DNA of 64,000 nucleotides from Ooceraea biroi (lineage: Eukaryota; Arthropoda; Insecta; Hymenoptera; Formicidae), in the NCBI RefSeq assembly GCF_003672135.1, contig NC_039515.1, positions 3,534,001 through 3,598,000 of the forward strand, given 5' to 3'. The notes beneath the pieces were generated by a model. The model saw nothing but the letters and a program-made list of their open reading frames with translations. It did not search any database and was not told the origin of the DNA. Position 1 is the stretch's first letter, and the number at the start of each line of letters is the position of its first letter. The position numbers and the translations under genes were made by a program. This document shows positions 12,240-24,398 of this stretch, piece after piece.

Positions 12240-15200
12240 CCGTGAATCCGTCCGGCCCCTTCCGTCGACCTGGTCGACCGACTCAGCCGTGTCATAATCT
12301 GAAAGACACATCGGACACGCATGACGTAACTCTGTTAGGACTGTATTTTTTAAATATACTAAATGATATTATTTATACGAAATGATTCTTTTATGTTTGT
12401 CGTGAGATGCACATTTATTCCGGAGGAAAAAGGTTGCATGCGCGTGTACGGATTTTCTTCATGAGCGAGATATCCAACCATCAAAAAACAACTGGAGACA
12501 ACACGCGAAAGGCTGAAAAGTGCTTACAGCCGTTATCATATACGGCTAACACTATTTATACTCGAGGTCAGTACACCTTGACCTCGATTCGTACGAAAAC
12601 CACTTGTCCCAATAGCCGAGGAGAATAGCGTGATGAGCGGATTTCATTTATCAATTTGCCAGATGTTCTAATAAATATTATATTAATTACTCGAACTTTC
12701 GTCAGCGCGTCTGAATTCTTACAAATATAAATTTCTATGCCACGTAATTTCCACGCGAAATTGATCTCAATCATTCGCGGGCGGACGGATAGGGAGAATG
12801 TCGGGAATAGAAATGACTACTATCCAAATTCCCGTGGCGATTATTCTGTTATCGTCTATCGAGTCCAAAGGGCAAAATGGAAAACTTGGAAACGTTCATG
12901 CGCGCGTGTGCCGAGATAATTATTTCGCTAAACATAGGCACTTTCGATCACCGCGCGATTAATGGACAGAATTGTTCCGTCGAATTGCCACGCGCGAGAT
13001 CGCACGTAAGTGGATAACAATCGCCGCGCAATAAATTAGTAGAATGCAATTACGACGCTGACGACGGTTCACGCGAACCTCGCGAGACTTTACTTTGAAG
13101 AAAGAGACGTGTGTGTCGTAGCGGATTGTCGGACCTGTTGTACACCTATCGTACCTGTTGACCTCCCCTCAGCATGAGAGAAGAAAGACATTCGTGGCTA
13201 CGACGAATTACTTCGTGAAAGTACAAACGACCGCTTTTTAATTTTACACATCTAATCTTTCATCGTTGCGGTAACATTGAATTGTAACGTTGAATAGCTT
13301 CGTTAGATCTAGCTATGAGAGGATTTTCAACTTTAATCCACGGATGTTAATAAGAATGAGTCAAAGTTCTTGCTACAATCTTTAAATACGGTAGTTATTA
13401 ATAACAAGGTGTATAAAAACATTCTGCTCGGCTTGAAAAAATCATGAAAACAAGCATCAGAATAATCGATATGTCTAAAAATACAATCGATCTAATGTAA
13501 AAAGCAATCAATTAATAACGTCACTATTTTTATTATTACTACTGACCGAGTCCCGAGTCACAATATTACGAACAATAATGAAAATGAGAGGGGCGTGGGC
13601 GAACGCTCCAGAAATACTTCATCAGAGAGAATAGCAGAAGCGGGATTCGCCATTATTATTCGGAAATAAAATCCGAGAAAAGACTTGGATCATTGAATAC
13701 CGTGTTCCTCCATTGAATATCGTACAGCCACGTCATCTCACCATCTTACCTCTCAGAATTTAGCATTGCAAATGTAACAAGAAATTCGTGTTTCCTCTTA
13801 TTACGCTAGAGCTCATTTTTTCGAATCGATCCTAAATTCATCGAAGGACTCATCTGCGCGCGATCAAGACGAGATCATCCCGAATTGATCTCAGCTCGAA
13901 TTGGCTTCTTCCAAATTTTTCGCGCGATGATCACATGGCATTCTCATTCATCATTTCCAGCTCGAGCTGCTCGCTCAGCGTTAATTCCGTTTTATCACCG
14001 GCAAGACCCACGTGCGTACGTGGGGTCACGCGTTACAAGAATCCGAATCCGACAAAGGTCACGACCACTAAAAATAGACCCGGCCATCTAATTACGTCGG
14101 AGTGCTGGTAAATTTAGCGCCAAACGGATAGTCCCTCTCCGCGAGAGAAAGAGAGAGAGAGAGAGAGAGGGAGACAGGATGAGAGACTGTCCTCAATATG
14201 GAAACGACTGCACGTCGTGTCGTGGTCACACTGATTATCATCACTACATACGGTTCATTTGTTGAAGATTATCATACTTTCGCCTATGCACCAGTACGCG
14301 TGCCGCTATCACGCTTTGATGACTATCAAACGATACTTTAGTCGTCGCGCGTGGAATATTTTTATGTTTCATGTACGCCGTGTGAACGCATATATTTTTA
14401 AACAATTTACGTAATGCCCGTCGGTATTTTTCCTGCGGCACACACGCGTGTGTCCAGAATGCAGCGGAACTATCGCGGTATTCGCACCTACGAATCTTTC
14501 GCGTTATGAAGCCTATTGCTCGCCAGCTGAAATATCACGATGAAACACTCAACACGATCACGATTCCGATGATAGATTTTAAATAAATTAAAAGCGATGA
14601 GATTTTTGTCAGCTACAGTCTACTCGGTAGAACGTCATAAGTGAATTAATAAAGTTTTGTCTTTCAGGTAAGCTCGCGTGGCTGTCGCCGTAACAGAATC
14701 TTAATTCGAGGATTATCCGGAACGATGCTCAAGCTTGAATACAAGCTTAGACGTTACCGTTGCAAGCTCGATAAAATTTTCGTTAAGGAATAATGCCCGA
14801 GTGCACATCGGTCAAAGAACACGTGGATGAAAGGATCGGGCGGTTAGCAGCTCCGAAACGCCCTGTACGATCATCAGCCACGAAAGGGTTGGCATGATGA
14901 GTTGCGTAGGATGGAGCTATTTCCATTTGAAGAGGACCACTCGGTGTGTAAGTGGCACGCTGCTGGTATACACGTAAGCATGTAAACCGGGGAAGATAAG
15001 CGAAACGTAATATTTATGCGTCGCGGTAGAAGCTCGGGTCGCGTTCGGAGAGCGAGCAAAATCGAGGAAGAAAAATTGAGAGAGAAAAGACGAAGACATC
15101 CTCCGAACGCGTATTGATCATTCTTACACAACGGCGTTGTGTACCGAGAGCGCGTGCTTTTAACGCAGTGAACGTTATAAGCAATTGCTTAATACCGCAG

Positions 15201-16250
15201 TTTACCATCCCGAGTGCTGCCATAATAATCTGATACCGAAGCATTTCATGTCCACGAATGTCGCGTGCATGCCGCCAGCTTAACGTGGAGGAATCTTAAC
15301 ATTTTAAGCCGACCGCGCTTGTAACTGTGGCATTTAATCCTAGAATGGCGGATTTTAATCAGAGGCAAATCCCTTTCTCTGTAATTACAATAATAATTAT
15401 TATTATTCTCCGTTCGCGTGTAACACATCAATAGAGATGTTCTCAGCGAGAGATTTTAAAGCTTGCGATCTCTTCAGCGGGAAAAAAAGGATGAAATTTA
15501 TGACGATCACGCATTGCAACACACACATATAGAAGGCTCAGTTTCTGCGCATTTCTTCAGGGACAAATAGCACCCGAAGAAATGATCGATATAACTCACC
15601 ACATGGCCCCCGCAAACTCGTAACTTTATTAAAAGCGTTACACCCGTCGTATCTGTAAACGCTCCTCTCTGCGCTAGTTACTTTAGGCCCACCTACAAAC
15701 TGTGTGTACCAAATCAACTACTACTACTGGGCGCCGTGTAACTGTAAAATCATTTAAAATTGATGTCAAATCGATCGACGATCTTCCACACATACTCCAG
15801 TGTTTTTAACGTATATAATGTATATAACGTATAACTCATTTTTGCTCAATTCCTGCCAGGCTCGATGAAAGATGATACAAGATAATGAATTGTAAACTAA
15901 TCTCACGGACATCCATAAAGAAGAAATAATAACATTGCAAGATGCGAAGAACGGTTTAGAGAATACTGTTATTAAGTAAAATTATAGTTTTATATAAAAC
16001 TGTATGTAATAAACTGCACGTATACATGTAGAAATACATTTAAAAAATTTCTTTCTCCCTCACGAATTAAAACAATTTTTTATTACGACCGCGGGACCGA
16101 CGTGAACCGCGGGTTAACATCGACCGCTCAATCGCCTATTTCTCGGCGGCAGACGTGTATGTGTGTGTGCGCGCGCGTGCACACGCATGCACTGCAACGT
16201 AAGCGACGCGGCATTCCCGAAGGGTGTTTCCCGAAGAGAGAAAAAGATAG

Positions 16251-16290
<40 letters not shown>

Positions 16291-19129
16291 TATTCCGCTA
16301 GGGAGCGACAGAACAGGAATCGATCTTTTTCTCCCGCAATGGCCCAGCTAGCCAGCGCGTCGGGAACGCGCCCGCTTTCCCGGAGAGGAGAGACGAGAGG
16401 ACGCGTACTCTCCCTTTGGCGCGTGAGAAGTCGCGTACATCCGGGAACGCGCATCCGCGTTTTACGTACTGCGAAACATCCGGCGCGTTTCCGCGCGCGC
16501 GGATCGATCCGCGCGCCGAAGACACGTCCGCGCGAGGAATAACCGCTTGATCTTTGACCTTTTGGTCCAGCAGGCGCGGCACCCCATCCCGCAAAACACT
16601 CTCGCATTAATTCATTTCGCGTTCTAGCCCGAGCTTTCGCTACGGAATAATCGTATAACTGGTCTACTTCCCTCGACTATTGTATTACCTATTGTTATCT
16701 ATTCTCTATTATCGGGTATATCTCCCAATTCGTCGGAGGGGAGGAAACAATTAAATCGCGCCCCACATATTTGATGCGCCGGGTATACACTCGATCCGCC
16801 GAGCACTTCCGCCGTGAGACGTCCGAATCCGGCAATCGGATCCAGCACGATCGAGCGATCGTGACGATCGTTGACTCGCAGCAACGAGGACGATTTATGG
16901 ATAAGGCCCGCGCGAGATACGATCTACGCCCACGGGGCACGGGGCACGCGATGGAATTTTAATATGACCGCTACTGATATTTAACTCGGTCGAACGGAGG
17001 AGGACCGGAAGCCGCGAGCAGTCCTCGCTCCTTAGCACGGCGGAAAGATCCCTGATGATAAGACGCGTTGCACACAACCGAGCACCACCGGGTGGTTTCG
17101 GTTAACCGAAAAAGGCAGATCGAAAGAAGCTCACCTTCGCTGTTAAAACTATGAAATCGAATTTCAATAGCAAGTATCGGAATATCAAGATCAAAAACGG
17201 AAGCCGAATTTCGTCGTCGGGTGCTTCGGCGGTGCCGAATGCCAATTACTCGCGAGATTCGCATCGCGTCATCTTAGCGATGATTATCGGGCGACGGCGG
17301 AGTATGCGATCGAATTCCTCGGCGACGACGTGAAGGTCGCCGAAGAGGCGCAGCCACGGCGTGTCCGTCCGTGGCATCGTTTCGTGGAGATCCTCCTTTG
17401 TCGGCCGTCCCGACACCACCTCCTCGCGCTCGCTCGTTTTCTTCTTCGCCGCCTTTATTCGCCCGATGCTCCGGTTATTGATTGCGTTATTTCCCCGACA
17501 TTATCCGTACGTTTTCCTCGGCGCTGTGCGGTGACGCGAGAGACGAGAAAGAACGCTCTCTTCGCGCGACATTCTAAAAACGCTTCAGCAAAGAGTGTTT
17601 CCTCTGAAAACCGGCGCCACGGGAGCGATCTCGCGTCGGAATATCCCTTGAAGAAAGGGGAACAATGTAAGAGTATCGCGGGAGAGACGAGAGTTCCTCT
17701 CCGCGAACGAGAATAATTCCGAGGTTGATCTCGCGATACATCGGGTCGTAACTTATATTCGTCCCGCCTGTTTAGTATTTTTAATAACGAATATGCGTCA
17801 TAAATCATATTAAAAATACTAGAAAACCGAGGCGAACATATGTTACAGCCCGATATCTACGAATATCTCTGAGAACGTGCTCCGCAAATATCTCGAGAAC
17901 GATCGTCATTTCGAGCGCGTCCTCGGCTTGAAATTTCAGGTGGCACAAAGAGCTTCGGATTTCGGCGGCAAGTGCAACGATCGGTTGCATCACGATTGCA
18001 TCTTGGCGCGGAGTCAATGCAACGGTGCTTCTCGCGAGGATGACTCATTAGCGAAGTTGTCCTCCCGTTGCGAAAAAGCGACAATGACGACGACGACAAC
18101 AACAGAAAGATTCATTTGCGTTTTATTTCTCGTTTTCATTTTGCGTCGAAGGATGATCGGTTGAGAAAGGGATGCGCTCGCTCTGTAAACCTCGTCTCGG
18201 GTTTATATGAGGGTTGGTACCGGGTATTTTACGAGCGGCAGTAGTAACAGCCAACGGCCTGGGACTGTCAAACAGTAGTAGTAAAGGACAACAACGGACG
18301 GGATTCCGTCTGCGTGAACGCGCGACGAGCTCCGGAGAAACTCGCTCGGACGAGAAATTTCGCGGCGGAGCTCGCCCCGAGATCGCATCATAACTTTTTC
18401 CGCGTAATTAAACGTGTAGGGGTCTCGTAACAAATCCACCGTGTAACTTTTCGTCCCGAACGTTTACGTGAATACGCCTACGTTCTAATCCCTCTGATCT
18501 CTTCAACAAACTTCGACGTCATCTCGTAAACGTTTTTTCCTTTTTTTTCTCTTCTTTCTATAAATCTAATTTAGAGTTTTTTTGCTAAGAACAATCGCCG
18601 TAATGGTCCCTCGGACAATTGATCCTCGCAACAAAGCGAACAAACATAGGAAGCGGACCTGCTGCTCGAAAGATATTTCATGTGACAAGAGAGTCATTGA
18701 AAGTACATTTTAAAAGCTACAAGGGAAAAAATTCGTTCTCCAGGAAGAATCTCATTCTTCACGATCACGAAATCCCGAAATTTCAAATGCACGCATGTCA
18801 GAATGAAATCACTGCAAAGCCGAGGATAAGCCCTCGCGTTTTTTAGGACAAATCCCGAGCTATTGCCTACTCGCACGAACAGGGCTCAACCCTCTATAAT
18901 CCCGATTAATTAAACCGTTCTTCATTTATGTCACGATCGGGATTTCCGTTGGAGAATCGCCGACCCGGACTATCGACGTATAAACCCGGGTCTTAAAGCT
19001 GGTCCTCGGAGGGAGCTCGCTCTCGCCAAACGCGTCAAACGCGAGCCAAGGGCGAGCAGCTGAAAGCGCGGGCGACATATGGGGACGGACCCGCGCTAAC
19101 TGGGTCTCGCGGTTCGGGAGCATTCTCGA

Positions 19130-19520
19130 TGACGACAACGACGACGGCGACGACAACAACGGCGACATCAACGACGACGTCGACGACGACGCGTGCCGCC
19201 GGCGGTGCTCGCCGTGCGCGGCAGCTACTATACGGAAATAGACGAGAGGCGCGCGAAGCGGGCCAGAGCGGCGGTCCCCGCGCTGATCTCTTCTCCGCTT
19301 GTACTCACCTCTCTCGTCTGTTTCAAGCACGGTCGCCGCGAGGCCGAGGGAACAGCGCGTCGTCGCGCATCGCGCTGGAACGTCGCATCTCGTTGCGCGA
19401 CCCCGGCGGGGTCGCGAGGTCTCGCGACAGCGACAGTGACGAGCGGCGACGACGACGACGACGACGACGGTCGCGAGGACGGCGGCGACGACGGCGACGG
19501 CGACGACGACGACGGCCGCA
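19130..19520. repeat. GAC/CGA trinucleotide-rich microsatellite block
   Basis: Two imperfect (GAC)n-type tracts at about 19130-19200 and 19441-19518 inside a GC-rich block. The flanking sequence contains no recognisable conserved protein in any frame. Confidence 0.8.
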
Positions 19521-20432
19521 CTGGCACTATCACCACTTGTTCCACACCGGGCGCTGCGATCGACGCTCGCGTGCCTATCGATTAAGCGCTAATGTGGCAC
19601 AGTCGCGCGTCGGGGCACGAGTGCGAGGGTGCGCGATGTGCTCCCCCTTGCCTTGGCGGCAGACCACGGGCTCATGCTCCGGAGCACCGGACGTGGGGGA
19701 CGTTCGTCCTCGAGAGAGAAAGAGAGAGAGAGCGAGCGGGAAACCGGCTGCTGCGGGCGATACCGCGGGTGGAAAGGATCGTGTCGCCGTTAAAAAAAAA
19801 GGAGAAAAAAAAGGGAGACGAAGGAAGAAACCGCGCGGCGCAGGGAAAATCGCTCGGGATTGCTCGACTACCGCTACTACTACTACTACCGGCTGCCGTC
19901 GGTCGCCTCTGGTAGTGGTGGAGGTGATGGTACAGCCTCTGCCACCGTAACTGCCGTTGGCGCCGACAGAGGCACTACTTGGACACGAGCCAGAGGTGCG
20001 TCTGTCTCGGTGATAATCCCGAGCCACCCCGTGCGCCTCGGGTCGCACGCGTCCCCCGCCACCCTGCCTCAGTGACGAAACGGCGCTTCCTGAGCGGGGG
20101 CGACTCCCGCGCGTGGAGGAGAGTAACAGCTGCGCGCGCGCACGCGCGACCCGTTGGATACGGCGTCATCGCGAGCCGAGGAATCCCGAGTATCAATTAC
20201 TGTCTCTATCGTTTGATTGATTACAAAGTGGCAGGAGCAACCTGCAAAATTAATAATCGTTACCAAGACGAGTCATAGTCGCAACCAAGTTGTCCGTTTG
20301 GAGCTATCCGTTATGTAACATTTCTTCGGCGCGAAACGCGCTTACATTCCCGTTCCCGCTTCAACTAAATTAATTTGCGATAATTACATGAAATGAAGAT
20401 ACATCAAGGCTGCTTTACCTAGCGCTATGCTA

Positions 20433-20520
20433 ATTACTAATGCTTCAAAACACTTTCTATCCTTTTTTTATTTGAAAGAGGAAAAAGAGTGGAAAGTATT
20501 TTGAAGCATTAGTAAGTAAT
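20433..20520. mobile_element. Short palindromic MITE-like hairpin (about 88 bp)
   Basis: The left arm (TTACTAATGCTTCAAAACAC, followed by TTTC) is complementary to the right arm (GAAAGTATTTTGAAGCATTA). A 4-base insertion in the right arm is the main difference. Similar arm sequence (GCTTCAAAACTTTC) occurs at 51747-51765 and inverted at about 52065-52078, which suggests a repeat family. No coding content. Confidence 0.55.
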
Positions 20521-21569
20521 ACTCTAAGTGTACCGCATCTCCTAAATATACTTAAGAAGAAGAGATTCTCAATGTTTAATATCATCTATAAGTTATTACT
20601 ATTACATTGAATATTCCTAACAACGGGCATAACACAGTTTTGTCACACTTTTATCAATATTTTGTGGCGAACCGTTCTTCGCCTTTCTAACAGAGAGCGC
20701 CATCCCTGGAGAACAGCCATAAACCGTTTCCATCCCTGATTTTCTCCTATTCGCATCCCTTTTCCGCCTCGTGCAACCACGTAGCGCGATATCGCCGGAA
20801 TTCGCGTTTCCGACACGAAGTTGCACAGTGGAAACTGCACTCGCTGCCGACATGTCGAAACGAATCGATAGTGTATCGTACATGCGTCGAAGAAACGTTC
20901 AGCATGTGTAGTTAATAATCGGATCGATGCTTTATTCAAAGGGGGTCAATATCGAACCGTTTGGAAGACGCTCGTCAGCAAGTCGCGCAAGGCCGAAAAC
21001 CGCCTAGCTATATCGATGCGAGCAGCTGTCCGATCAGCGGGAAATCTAGCCGGCCTGCCGCGAAACCGGGTTACCACGTTTCCGGATAACACAGCTGGTT
21101 GTTGCCCACACGATCGCATCGCGCGCGGATATTTTTAGGGACGGCACGGGCAGGTCGTCACGAATAATACCCGATCGATTCTCAACGGCCGCTGCATTTT
21201 TGCACATTCGAATAATCGCTCGCGAGATCGGCAACACGTAGATCTAGATGCCGACTAACTGCGAGGCGCCTAAAACCTAACCGAAACCGTAGTTTCCCCT
21301 TTTCGTGAAACGTGGAAAGTTTGGAATAAATTGACGAGAATAAAAAAACGAGATAAATCTCTAAAATCAGTATTTTTATACAAAGTAGCATTATTTAAGA
21401 TAGTTTTATTAATAATAAAATCGCATTTTCTTAAATCTAAGATTAAAATAAAATATTTTTTGGTGCAAATTAAAGCGTGCGTGAAATTGTAATTTTTTGT
21501 TTTCAAAACTAATCGATATGAAGGGATTTAAATATCTTAATAACAAAAATTCTAACTTAGAAAAATATT

Positions 21570-22931
21570 TTATTTTCTCCAAGAAACATGTACGTCATCC
21601 GTTCGGTACCTTTGAACACAGGTGGTTTGCATCCAGGGTGTGCCGCCCTCGCATTTATATTGCAGCGATCCAGCGACTGCGATCATCACGCCATTGTCAA
21701 TGCAGAATCGCTCGTCCGTTGCATAGAGAGTAGCGTTTCTCTCCTTGCACATGATGCCCATCATTTCCTGCAGCCTTTCGTTGCACCCTACACCGCCTAC
21801 GATCAGCACCTCGCTCGATCTCACGTGCGCCATCGCACGCTCTGTAACATCGTTCATCGTAAGCAAACAGAAAACAGACGGAGAAATCACGTCCATCCGA
21901 TTACCTGTGATCTCGATCAGCATGGCAAACACAGTCTCTTGCAAGGAGAAACATAGATCCTCGGGAGTGAATGCCTTCGTGTCGAGCCATTCGGACAGAT
22001 GTTCCTCTATGTGACTCAAAATACCAGAAAACGATACGTCCATCCCTTTGACAACGTACGGTAGTGGTGCCAGTTTCTTACCCCTTTAGGCACCCAGAAT
22101 ATTTTAGTCAAATCTAGCGCTCCAGACTCCGCAAGCGCGTTGGATCTTAAGAGCTAACAGAGTCCATCGCGGATCTTTGCACCAAATCCTGGTGGAACAA
22201 TAACGGAACGTAAAGGTCTACTTGCTTTTTCGCCAATTGCTCTATGTTGTATCCAGGACTAGGGTCGTTCGACAGTTTCAACAGTCTCGCAAATCTGTCC
22301 AGGCAGTTGCCAACCGCTATGTCGATCGTCTCGCCAAAAATGCGATACCTCTGCCGGGAGTACGCGATAATCTGAGTGTTTCCGCCCGAGACGTACAAGA
22401 CGGTGGGATTCTCGCTGCCGGTGATCAAGCGTCCCATCTCGATATGGCCGATGCAGTGGTTGACAGCGACTATAGGTTTGTCGTACAACTGTGCGACAGT
22501 TCTGGCCACCAGGGCGGCGACCGTCAGGGGCGCTCCCATCCCTGGCCCCTTCGTGTAACAAATAATGTCTACATCTTTCAGAGTAACGTTCGCATCGTCC
22601 AAGGCTCTCTGCAACACGTTCAGGATGTGCTCTTTGTGATGCTGCGCTGTTTCTCGAGGTAAAAAACCTGACAACAGAATGCGTAAGGTTATGCACGTAG
22701 AATATGCAACAATATATAAAAATACGCGGATGAAACGTGAAATTATGACAAATGTAGTGATAAAACATTTCGCACGCGATGTAGGTAGGTTATACGGAGC
22801 ATCACTTTGAGGTTACCTACTCCCGGTGGAGTGACGTAGGTATGTCGCACGTTCGACAGCACCTGCTGGTCCCGAATTATACCCACGCCTAATTTGTTCG
22901 CGCTACCCTCGAACCCGATAGCGATCACCAT
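21570..22931 (-). CDS. OSGEP: tRNA N6-adenosine threonylcarbamoyltransferase OSGEP/Kae1 (KEOPS catalytic subunit)
   Basis: Transfers the threonylcarbamoyl group to A37 of ANN-decoding tRNAs (t6A) as part of the cytosolic/nuclear KEOPS complex. Exons: 22931-22817, 22667-22226, 22083-21905, 21841-21570. Spliced length is 335 residues, the same as human OSGEP. Visible motifs: N-terminal MVIAIGFEGSANKLGVG (ASKHA fold), the metal-binding HCIGH with His109 and His113, VLYVSGGNTQ, FGETIDIAVGN, the DVSFSGIL strand, and C-terminal IVGGVGCN and ATDERFCIDNG. Intron 2 uses a GC donor (AAAAA|GCAAGT), which is needed to restore AKKGKKL. Intron 3 is only 63 nt, in frame and without a stop. The gene is divergent from the RS-rich gene about 3 kb away. 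Confidence 0.97.
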
Positions 22932-23138
22932 CGTTCATTCGTGTTGTTTTCTTAATCGACAACGATTGATGACTCAAGTGTCAAACGACTATTCGAATTT
23001 GATCGACTGCGACAGGCCGCCAATCCTGAGAACTTGACTAGTAATGTCGGGATGATCGCAGCCCGCAGGTTCGATCCTCGCTAGAATCATTCTTTGCTAG
23101 GGTTTTTTCAATCACTAGTGGATTGGAAAAATGAGATA

Positions 23139-23813
23139 AGGTGCCGTTTCATGCAGCGAAATAATCGCCGCGAATGATGGTCACGTGATCATTCGCTGTT
23201 CGCTAGCGAGTAATCGCTGTTCGCTGAAAAGTTTCAGCTTGTAGCGAATATTCGCAAGGAGCGAATATGTCTGCTCCAACTAAGAATGTTAACTTTTCAA
23301 ATTGAGTTGCAGACACGCGTATGTAATTATTAAATCTCAAATCTTCTAAAACGAGTTTAGATAGCACAGCATGAAAGAATCCATGCACTTTCCTTTCTTG
23401 AAAAATGGGTGCTATCCAATATTTCTTTTTACAATATCTTTTTTTTCCACTTTTTCTCAAATGTAAAAGTGTAGCTGCAACTGCAGCAGCTTTTCTTTTC
23501 TGTACAATATAATAATAATAATTTGCTTATTGTACATATTGTACATATGCAATAACCACTGCAGTTGGTGGTTATACCAAGTCCAGTTTATAACCGACTC
23601 GTCGTCCATTACAAAGATTTCAAGATTTTCCTACAAAGTAGTAATTTAATCTATATTTGTTAAATATAATATTTAAAAGCATTTCAAAACAACTATGTAT
23701 AATAATTTCTTACTATTGTTGACATGCAACCATACAGATGCGACGCTCACAAACTATTCGTGGCGAATTATTCGCTACTCGCTAAAAATCATTCGCTGCA
23801 TGAAAAGGCACCT
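23139..23813. mobile_element. PIF/Harbinger-type transposon remnant with transposase N-terminus
   Basis: Terminal inverted repeats begin AGGTGCC at the left and end GGCACCT at the right, each with GCAGCGAA within about 20 bp. They are flanked by a 3-bp direct repeat ATA (23136-23138 and 23814-23816), the duplication size of the PIF/Harbinger superfamily. Inside, on the minus strand from about 23500 to 23203, the frame reads RKSGKKRYCKKKYWIAPIFQ, then QERKVHGFFHAVLSKLVLED, which matches the N-terminal pattern of Harbinger/HARBI1-like transposases (WxxPIxxxRxxxGxxHxLxxELRxxD). The DDE nuclease domain is absent, so it is a non-autonomous deletion derivative. Confidence 0.75.
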
Positions 23814-24349
23814 ATAGATCATGATGGCGACAGGGTTGAGCTCTGTCGTTAACATAGAGTGAGCAACCAATCTGATTCGCTGCGGGGATCGGCTGCGTTC
23901 CAATATTCAGCACTGGCAGTGAATTTTGGAACACAGCCCAATTAATCGATCGTTCCGCGACGACGAACCAAGTTCACCATCTACCTCGCGTCCGTTACCA
24001 GTGAATCGAGACTAGTGGAGAATGTCTCCTCCCCTACGGAGTAGAGTGAACATATTCGACGACGTCACGCGAGAATAAATCGCCGGGACACGTGCCAGAA
24101 AAGCAAGTTATCGGGTCGTCGCGTTGAGAAAAAGTGAGTGTCCGTTCGTCCCGCGGGTTACCCCGCAGGTAGCCGTCGATGATTGTCTCATTCCGAGTCC
24201 GGTTCGATCGCGCGAGGGTTAGAGATGGTCGATTGATTTTTCGGGTATCCGCGCCGGACGCCGTGGCGCGCGCTACCGAGCGCGGAGCGACGTTTCTTCG
24301 GGCGTTCTCGCGTAAAAGCCGTAAAAGCCGAGCACGTATTCGCCACTGA

Positions 24350-24398
24350 CGTACGCGCGTACGTACGTACGTGCGTGCGTGCGTGGGTGCGTGCGTGA
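24350..24398. repeat. CGTA/CGTG tetranucleotide repeat
   Basis: A run of gtacgcgcgtacgtacgtac followed by gtgcgtgc-type units inside the GC-rich block. Confidence 0.85.

Larger units (their letters stand above)
12299..21569. other. Intergenic region upstream of Shab, no recognised gene
   Basis: Over 9 kb without a recognisable coding exon. It probably holds the Shab promoter and upstream non-coding exons. Visible content: (GA)n at 14142-14173 and 16254-16290; a GC-rich stretch from about 16.1 to 18.2 kb; a CpG- and GAC-rich block from about 19.0 to 20.2 kb; a small hairpin element at 20433-20520. Long ORFs in the GC-rich blocks exist on both strands and have low-complexity Arg/Ser-rich translations, so they look like composition effects. 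Confidence 0.5.

Noticed and set aside
16102..16607. Overlapping long ORFs on both strands in a GC-rich stretch
   Set aside because: Translations are Arg/Ser-rich and driven by (GA)n and CpG composition; no motif or splice-consistent partner.
19129..19950. 273-codon plus-strand ORF
   Set aside because: Mostly poly-Thr and poly-Arg from GAC/CGA repeats; no recognisable domain.
20617..20939. Overlapping minus-strand ORFs of 88 and 98 codons upstream of OSGEP
   Set aside because: No motif, no supporting splice sites, and both frames are equally open.
23050..23085. tRNA T-arm-like sequence (caggttcgatcct)
   Set aside because: The T stem has a mismatch, and no matching D arm, anticodon arm or acceptor stem was found upstream.
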